Assembly: GCF_014842975.1 (NCBI RefSeq)
Contig: NZ_JACYXK010000025.1
Location: 186,001-250,000 of the forward strand
DNA from: Rhodanobacter sp. DHB23
GTDB taxonomy: Bacteria; Pseudomonadota; Gammaproteobacteria; Xanthomonadales; Rhodanobacteraceae
DNA: 64,000 nucleotides
Direction: 5' to 3'
In this document: positions 25,701 to 34,700 of the stretch, piece by piece
How the letters are laid out: each line of letters begins with the position of its first letter
Position numbering within the stretch: the first letter of the stretch is position 1
Made by a program: the position numbers and the translations under genes
The notes under the pieces: model-generated
Seen by the model: the letters and a program-made list of their open reading frames with translations, nothing else
What the model was told of the DNA's origin: nothing
Database searches by the model: none

Positions 25701-28700
25701 GCGATCGTCGCGGTCATCGTCGAGCCGGCGCTGGTGCCGTTGCCCACGCGGATGACCGGGGCCGCGCCGCCGCTGCCGACGAGCGTGATCGTGCCGCCGG
25801 TGAGCGTGTAGCCGCTGGAAGCGAACTGCAGGCCGGTGGCCTGCACCGCGCCGGCGCTGTCGTCCACCGTCACCGTGCCCGCCGCGCCACCGAACACGGC
25901 GAAGCCGGGTTGCGGCTGCATGGCGCCGTTGGTCGCGGTGCCGCTGGCGTTCGTCCAGTTGGCCGACGTGGCGGACCACGTGCCGCTGCCGCCGCCCATC
26001 TGCGTCGCCGACGCCTGGCCGTTGGCGTTCCAGACGGCCAGGGTCAGGCCGGTGCTGTCGACCAGGTTGATCTCCTTCTGTGTCGCCAGGGTCTGCAGGG
26101 CGACGGTCTGGCCGGCCGGCACGGTGCCGAGCGCGAGGCCGCCGTTGCTCTCGGTCAGCGTGCCGCCCCAGGTGAACAGGGTGTAGATGCCCGCGCCCAT
26201 GCCACCGGCGTCGGTGATGTTGAGCGTGGCGCCGTCCAGGGTCAGGTTGCCGCCCACGGCGATGCGGTCGCCGGTGCCGGCGGTCTGCAGCGTGGCGCCG
26301 GGCGCGCCCAGCTCGTAATCCAGCACGCTGCCCTGTGCGGCGGCGAAGTCGCCGTTGACGGTGAGCGTGCCGATGGAACCGCCCGGTGCGACGATGCCGC
26401 CGGAAAGCACGGACACGTTGCCGCCGATGCTGCCGTGGCCGGCCAGCGTGGCGCCGCTGGCTACGGTGACGTTGCCGCCCAGCGTGGCGGTCGGCGTGGT
26501 CGCATCGCCCACTTCCAGCGTGCCGCTGGCCACCGTGGTGCTGCCGGCGAAGGCGCTGCTGTTGCCGTCGAGGACCAGCGTGCCCGCACCGCTCTTGGTC
26601 ACGCTGCCGTTGCCGGAGATCGCGCCGGCGAAGGTGCCGTTGCCGGCCTGGTTGAACACCAGCATGGCGTTGTCGATGACGTTGCCCGGCAGGCTGGCCG
26701 TGCTGGCCACGAGGGTGCCCGCGCTGATCGTGGTGCCGCCGGTGTAGGCATTGGCGCCGGTGAGCGTTTCGGTACCGGCCGTGAGCGCCAGGCCGCCGCT
26801 GCCGCCGATCACGCCGCCGAAGCTGTCGCCGGCGAGGCTCAGCGTCAGCGACTGGCCGCCGAGGGCGACCGCGCCGGTGCCCGACAGCGAGGCGATGGAG
26901 GCGCCGTTCGCGGTGCCGCTGAGGTCGAGCGTGCCGTTGTCGGCCACGCCGGAGGAAGCGGCGATGCTGCCCGTGCCCGACAGCGCCAGCGTGCCGCCGC
27001 TGATCGTGGTGGCGCCGGTGTAGGTGTTGGCGCCGGTGAGCGTTTCGGTGCCGGTCGTGAGCGCCAGGCTGCCGCTGCCGCCGATCACGCCGCCGAAGCT
27101 GCCGCCGGCGTGGCTCAACGTCAGCGACTTGGTGCCGAGGGTCACCGTGCCAGTACCCGACAGCGAGGCGATGGAGGCGCCGTTCGCATTGCCGCTGATG
27201 TCGAACGTGCCGTTGTCGGCCACGCCGGAGGAAGCGGCGATGCTGCCCGTGCCGGACAAGGCCAGCGTGCCGCCGCTGATGGTGGTGGCGCCGGTATAGG
27301 TGTTGCTGCCGGTGAGCGTTTCGGTACCGGCCGTGAGCGCCAGGCCGCCGCTGCCGCCGATCACGCCGCCGAAGCTGTCGCCGGCGAGGCTCAGCGTCAG
27401 CGACTGGCCGCCGAGGGCGACCGCGCCGGTGCCGGACAGCGAGGCGATGGAGGCACCTCCCGTGCTGCCGCTGAGGTCGAACGTGCCGTTGTCGGCCACG
27501 CCGGAGGAAGCGGCGATGCTGCCCGCGCCGGACAGCGCCAGCGTGCCGCCGCTGATGGTGGTGGCGCCGGTGTAGGTGTTCGCGCCAGTGAGCACCAGGG
27601 TGCCGTAGTCGGTCTTGTCGAGGCCCGCGCTGCCGGCGATCACGTCGGCAATCGTCGCAGTGATAGCCGCGCCGGCGCTGTTGCCGTTGCCCACGCGGAC
27701 GACCGGGGCCGCGCCGCCGCTGCCCACCAGGGTGAGCGTGCCGCCGGTCAGCGTGTAGCCGCTGTTGATGAACTGCATGCCGGTGGCCTGCACCGCACCG
27801 GCGCTGTCGTCCACCGTCACCGTACCCGCCGCGCCGCCGAACACGGCGAAGCCCGGCTGCGGGTCCATCGCGCCGTTCGGCGCGGTGCCGGCGGCGTCCG
27901 TCCAGTTGGCCGAGGTGGTCGACCACGTGCCGTTGCCGCCGCCCATCTGCGTCGCCGACGCCTGGCCGTTGGCGTTCCAGAAGGCCAGGGCGAGGTTGAC
28001 GCTGTCGATCAGGTTGATCTGGTTCGACAGGGTCTGCAGGGACAGTATCTGGCTGGCCGGCGTGGTGCCGAGCGCGAGGCCGCCGTTGCTCTCGGTCAGC
28101 GTGCCGCCCCAGGTGAACACGGTGTAGAGGCCGGCGCCCATGCCGCCGGCGTCGGTGACGTTGAGCGTGGCGCCGTCCAGGGTCAGGTTGCCGCCCACGG
28201 CGATGCGGTCGCCGGTGCCGGCGGTCTGCAGCGTGGCGCCGGGCGCGCCCAGCTCGTAATCCAGCAGGCTGCCCTGTGCGGCGGCGAAGTCGCCGTTGAC
28301 GGTGAGTGTGCCGATGGAGCCGCCCGGCGCGACGATGCCGCCGGAAAGCACGGACACGTTGCCGCCGATCGTGCCGTGGCCGGCCAGCGTGGCGCCGCTG
28401 GCTACGGTGACGTTGCCGCCCAGCATGGCCGTCGGCGTGGACGCGTCGCCCACCGCCAGCGTGCCGGTGGCGACGGTGGTGGTGCCGGTGAAGGTGCCGC
28501 TGTTGCCGTCGAGGACCAGCGCGCCCGCGCCGCTCTTGGTCACGCCGCCGTTGCCGGAGATCGCGCCGGCGAAGGTGCCGTTGCCGGCCTGGTTGAACAC
28601 CAGCATGGCATTGTCGATGACGTTGCCCGGCAGGCTGGCCGTGCTGGCCACGAGGGCGCCCGCGCTGATCGTGGTGCCGCCGGTGTAGGCATTGGCACCG

Positions 28701-31700
28701 GTCAGGGTCTCCGTGCCGGTGCCCTGCATGGTGATGCCGCCCGTGCCGCTGATGCTGCCGGCGAAGGTCTGGCTGCTTGCGTCGCCGAAGGCCAGGCTGT
28801 TGCCGCCGAGCTTGATGATCGAGCCGCTGGCGCCTTGCAGCGCGCCGATGGTTTCGTTCGCACCCGCGCCGCTGATGTCGAACGTCGCGCCGCTGCTGTC
28901 GATCAGCACGGCCCCGGTGGATGCCAGCGACGCGCCTGCGCCCAGTGCAAGCGTGCCGCTGTTGACGACGGTGCCGCCGGTGAACGTGTCCGCCCCGGTG
29001 AGCGTCAGGGTCGCGGCGCCGTCCTTGGTCAACGCGCCCGCCCCCGAGATCGTGCCGCCGAACGTGAGCGCGTTCGAGCCGAGCACATCCAGGTTGCTGT
29101 CGATCGTGATGGCGTTGCCGATGGTCAGCGCGCTGTTCGCATCCAGCGTGGGCGAGCCGGCGACCGTCAACGCGCCCGTGCCCAGCGCGGCGTCGTTGCC
29201 CAGGATCAGCTCGCCGCCGGCGAGGGTGGTGCCGCCGCCGTAGGTGCTGGCGCCGTCCAGGGTCTGCGTGCCGGTGCCGGCCTTTTTCACGCCGCCGGTG
29301 CCGTTGATCGAACCGCTGAAGGTCGTGTTGCCGGAGCCGGCGATCACCAGCGTGTTGCCGCCGAGCGCCACCGAGCTGCCCGCCACGCCGCTCAGTGAGC
29401 CGATGCCGGTGTTCAGGCTGGAGGCGGCGGAAATATCGAACGCCGCACCGGCGGCGGCGAGGTTCAGCGCGCCCGTGCTTGCGAGGCTGCCGTTTGCGCC
29501 GATCGCCAGCGTGCCGGCATCGATGGTGGTGCCGCCGGTGAACGTGTTGGCGCCGCTCAAGGTCGCCGTGCCGGTGCCTTGCTTGGTGATGCCGCCCGAG
29601 CCGGCGATGACGCCGGCGAACGTCGTGCTGGTCGCGTCGCCGAAGGTCAGGCCGTTCGCGCCGAGGTTGACGGTGGAGCCGGCCACGCCGTCCAGCGCGC
29701 CGATGGTTTCGTTCGCGCCCGCGTTGCCGAGGTCGAACGTCGTGCCAGTGCCGGCGAGCGTCACCGCCCCCGTGGCCGCCAGCGAGCCGCCCGCGCCCAG
29801 CGCCAGGGTGCCGTAACCTATCGTGGTGCCGCCGGTGTAGGTGTTCGCGCCGGTGAGCACCAGGGTGCCGTAGTCGGTCTTGTCGAGGCCCGCCGTGCCG
29901 GCGATCACGTCGGCCACCGTTGCGGTGATCGATGCGTCGGCGCTGTTGCCGTCGCCCACGTTGACGACCGGGGTCGCACCGCCGGTGCCGGCCATCAGGT
30001 TGATCGTGCCGCCGGTCAGCGTGTAGCCGCTGGAAACGAACTGCATGCCGGTGGCCGACACCGTGCCGGCCACCGTCACCGTGCCGGCGGCGCCGCCGAA
30101 CACGGCGAAGCCGGGCTGCGGACTCATCGCGCCGTTCGGCGCGGTGCCGGCGGCGTCCGTCCAGTTGGCCGAGGTGGTCGACCACGTGCCGCTGCCGCCG
30201 CCCATCTGCGTCGCCGATGCCAGGCCGTTGGCGTTCCAGACGGCCAGGACCACGCCGCTGCTGTCGATCAGGTTGATCTGGTTCGACAGGGTCTGCAGGG
30301 ACAGTATCTGGCCGGCCGGCGTGGTGCCCAGCGTGAGGCCGCCGTTGGCCTCCGTCAGCGTGCCGCTGTAGCTGAAGATGTTGTACAGGCCCGGCCCCAT
30401 GCCACCGGCATCGGTGACGTTGAGCGTGGCGCCGTTCAAGGTCAGGTTGCCGCCCACCACGATGCGGTCGCCGGTGCCGGCGGTCTGCAGGTTCGCGCCG
30501 GGCGCGCCCAGCTCGTAGTCCAGCACGCTGCCCTGCGCGGCGGTGAAGTTGCCGTTGACGGTGAGCGTGCCGATGGAACCACCCGGCGCGACGATGCCGC
30601 CGGCCAGCACGTTCACGTTGCCGACGATGGTGCCGTGGCCGCCCAGCGTCGCGCCGCTGTCCACCTGCGCGTTGCCGGCGATCGAGGCGGTGGGGCTGGA
30701 GGCATCGCCCACCAGCAGCGTGCCGCCGGCCACTTCGGTCAGGCCCGTGTAGGTGTTGCTGCCGTCCAGCGTCAGCGTGCCGGTGCCGGCCTTGGTGAGG
30801 CCGCCGCCCGTGCCGCCGTTGTTGCCGCCATCGGCGATCACGCCGGCGAACGTCGTGTTGCCGCCCAGACCGCCGGTTTCGAGGATGTTGCCGCCGAGCA
30901 GGATGCTGCTGGCGGCGTCGCCGGAAACCTGCCCGAGCGCCAGCGTGCCGGTATGCCCGCTGATGTCCAGGATGCCGCCGAAGCCGTCGTTCACCGTGGC
31001 GTTCGCTGCGGTCGAGCTGCCGTTGAAGTACACGGTGCCGCCCTGCATCACGTTGCCGTTGCTGCCGGTGAGCGTGCCCGTGGTCGCGCCGTTGAGCGTC
31101 ACGCCGTTGTCGAACGTGGCGGTACCCGCGTCCGACGAACCGGCGAACGTGATGGTGCCGCCGCGGATGGTGTTGTTGGTGATCGTGCCGTTGGTGACCA
31201 CCGAGATGCCGGCATCGGTGGTGCTCAGGCCGTTGTCGTACGTGCCGCTGCCTGCACTCGATGTGCCGCTGAACGTGATGTTGCCGCCACCGATCGTGTT
31301 GCTGGAAATGGTGACCGTGTCCGTGTTGAGGCCGGTCAGGAAGCTGCCGAGGTTCGTGCCGTTGTCGATGGTCGCCGAGCCCGCGCTTGCCGTGCCCGCA
31401 AACGTGACGTTGCCGCCCAGCACCGTGTCGCCGGAAAGCGTGCCGCCGTTGCTGCTGGGGCTGCCGAGGCCGCCATTCAGCCCGCTCACATCGAGGCTGT
31501 TGTCGATGCTGGCGCTGCCCGCGCTGGTGCCGGTACCGAACGCCAGCGTGCCGCCCTGCAAGGTGCTGTTGGTGAGCGCGTTGATGTCGCCCGTCGCGCT
31601 GCCGATGCCGCTGAGCGTGCCGCTGATCGAGATGCCGTTGTGGATATGCGCCGCATCGGCGGTGGAGCTGTCGGCAAACATGAGGGTGCCGCCGCTCAGC

Positions 31701-34700
31701 GTGTCCGTGTCGAGCTCGATGGTGGTGGGGTTGTTGAGGCCGGGAATGCCGCTGAACGTGCCTGACATGGTCATGCCGTTCTCGATGCTCGCACTGCCCG
31801 CATCGGCATTGCCGTTGAACGAGGCCGTGCCACCGCTGATCGCGCCGTTGCTGATGACGATGGTCAAGCCTGCCGGTGGCGTGGCGGGCAGGCTGATACC
31901 GCCCACATCCGCCACGAAGCCATTGACGATGGACTGGCTCGCGCCGCCCAGCGTCACGCCCTGGCCGAAGTTGATGGTGCCGCCGTATGGCGTGCCTTCG
32001 TAGGTGGTGAGGTTGAAGATGCCGGGGATGATCGGGATGACTATCTTGACGTTGCTGCTGCCCGTGTTGGTGACGTCGTTGGTGAAGCTGCCGGTGCCGG
32101 CGATGTTCAGTGCGGCGCCTGCGCCGGAAATCAGGCCGGTGTTCGCATTGATGGAGCCGCCACCCGACACCGATACCAGACCCGTGCCCAGCGCACCCGG
32201 CGTGGCATCCAGCGTGCCGCTGGCGACCTGGGTGGCCGCGATGCCGCTGCCCAGGCCACTGCCGTCGTAGGTGTTCGTGCCGTCGAGCGTGAGCACGCCC
32301 GTCGTGCCCATGCTCACGTTCACGCCGCCGGTACCGGAGATGGTGCCGCTGTAGGTCAGGCTGTCGCTGCGCTCGAAATACAGATAGCCGTTGTCCACCA
32401 CGTCGCCCGAGATCGAACCCGAGGTGCCGCCGTTGCCGACGGTCAGCGACGTCGCGCCGTACTGGGTGAAGCCACCGATGGTGATGTCGCCGGTGTTGCT
32501 GCCGGTCAGCGTCACGTAGCCTGCCTGCACGTCGAGGCCGGCACCGAACGAGTTGTTGCCCGACAGCGTGAGGCCGCCGCCGCCGGTGATGTCGACCGCG
32601 CCGGTCGTGCCGGTGATGGCGCCGCTGATCGTGTACTGGCCGTTGACCTGCGCATCGAGCGTGGCCGGCCCGGTGATCGAAATCGCATTGGCCAGCGTGT
32701 CGCCGAAGAACAGGGTGGAGTCGAAGCCCAGCGTGGTGCCCGCCGCCATCGTCACCGTGCCGGAGCCGAACGGCGTCGCCGTCACATAGTTGGACTGGCT
32801 GCCCGCCACCAAGGTGCCAGCGCTGAGCGTGGTGCCGCCGCTGTACGTGTTGTTGGCCGTCAGCTCGAGCGTGCCGCCGCCGGTTTTTTCCACGATGCCG
32901 GGCGTGGTCGGATCGGTGTCGGAAATCACGCCGCTGACCGTCTCGGTGTTGCCGGCGGCCACGTCGAAAGTCGGGTCGCCGGTCAACGTGAAGGCGTTGG
33001 CCAGCGTCAGGCCGCTCGTGGTAAAGCCCAGCGTGGTGTCCTGCGCCATCGCCACCGTGCCGCTGCCCAGTGCCGAGGCGTTGCCCACGTCGATCTCGCC
33101 GTCGTCGAGGCTGGTGCCGGCGTAGCTGTTGCTGCCGGTGAGCGTGAGCGTGCCGCTGCCGGTCTTGGTCAGCGCGTAGCCACCGCTGATGCTGCCGTCC
33201 ACCTCAAGGCTGGCATCCGTCTGCAAGGTGCTGTCAGCCGTCAGAGTGATGCTGCGGCCAGTGGTGAACGCCGCCGTGTTTTCCAGCGTGCCGCCGCCCA
33301 GCGTGAGGCCGCCCGTGCTTGCGCCGAGGTTGTCGTCCGCCGCCACCGACAAGATGCCGCCGCTGATCGTGGTGCCGCCGCTATAGGTGTTGATGCCGGT
33401 AAGCGTCAGCGTGCCCGTGCCCACCTTGATGATGCCGTCGCCGTTGCTGGCGGCGGTCGTGGAGGCCAGGTTCGCCATGTCCACGTCGTCGGTAATCACG
33501 CCGCTGATCGTGTCGTTCTGGTTCGACGCGCCGAGGGTCAGGTTGAACGGAATGTCGTAGGTGCTGTTGCTGTTGTCGTAATTGGCACCCAGCAGCACGT
33601 TGCCCGCGCCAGACAACGAGCCGATCGACGTCGCCGCATTGGCACCCGGCCCGGCACCTGAAATGAACACTGCGCTGTTGGCACCGTTGATGATGGTGGC
33701 ATTGCTGGCGGTAACCGCACCGCCCAGGTCGATCATGCCGCTCGCGTAGCTGTTCGGGTTGGTGATATTGCCGGGCGCAACGCTGCTGTAGCTGTTGGTG
33801 AACGTGGCCGTGCCGGCATCGGCACCTTGCAGCAACGTCCAGCCGCCAGCACTGTTGGTGATGCTGGCACTGCCAGCGGTGGAACCCGGCTCGAAGATGA
33901 CGCCAAAGGCCCCAAACCCCTGGGTGTTGGTGATGGTGGCATTGGCCGCGCTGCTGCCCGAGGAAAACACCGTGGTGCCGCTGGTGTTGATGATGGCGGC
34001 CGTGCCAGCGTCGGTGTTTTGCAGAAAGACGACGCCCGTGTTGCTGGTGTCGGTACTGTTGTTGATGGTGAGGCTACCCGCACTCACCTCAATGGGGTTG
34101 CCGTTGGTATCGTTGCCGGGGCTTTGGAACTGGAGCTGGCCATACTGCTGCACGTTCACCGCGCCGGTGCCCAGCGCGGTGTCGCTCTCCGCAATCAGGC
34201 GCCCCGGGTTGCCGCTGGTGCCGGTGAGGTAAGTGCCGCCGCCGTAGCTGTTGTTGCCCGTGAGCGTGAGCGTGCCCGCGCCCTCCTGCGTCAGCGTGCC
34301 CGTGCCCGAAATGTTGTTGGCAGCCGTGGTGTTGCCGGTGTTGTCGTACACCAGCGCGGCGTCGTTGATGATGTCGCCCGTGCCGAGCGAACCATCGCCG
34401 GTGAGGTCGCCCACTTGCAGCATGCCGCTGCTGATCGTCCACGTGCCGGTCATGGCGGCACCACTGCCGGTGACCGTCCACGTGCTGCTGCCGGTCTTGG
34501 CGTAGCTGGCAAAGCCGTAGAACTCCGGCGTGCCCGTCCACGCCGGTGCCGTGCTGGTGATCGCCGACGTGTCGAACGTGCCATTGACCGTGCCGCCCAG
34601 CGCCAGCGTGTCGCCGCTGGTGCCGTTGGGCATGCTGGTCACGTTGCCGCCAAGGCTGAAACCGCTGTCCAGCGTGAGCGTGTTGCCGCCACCGGTGAGG

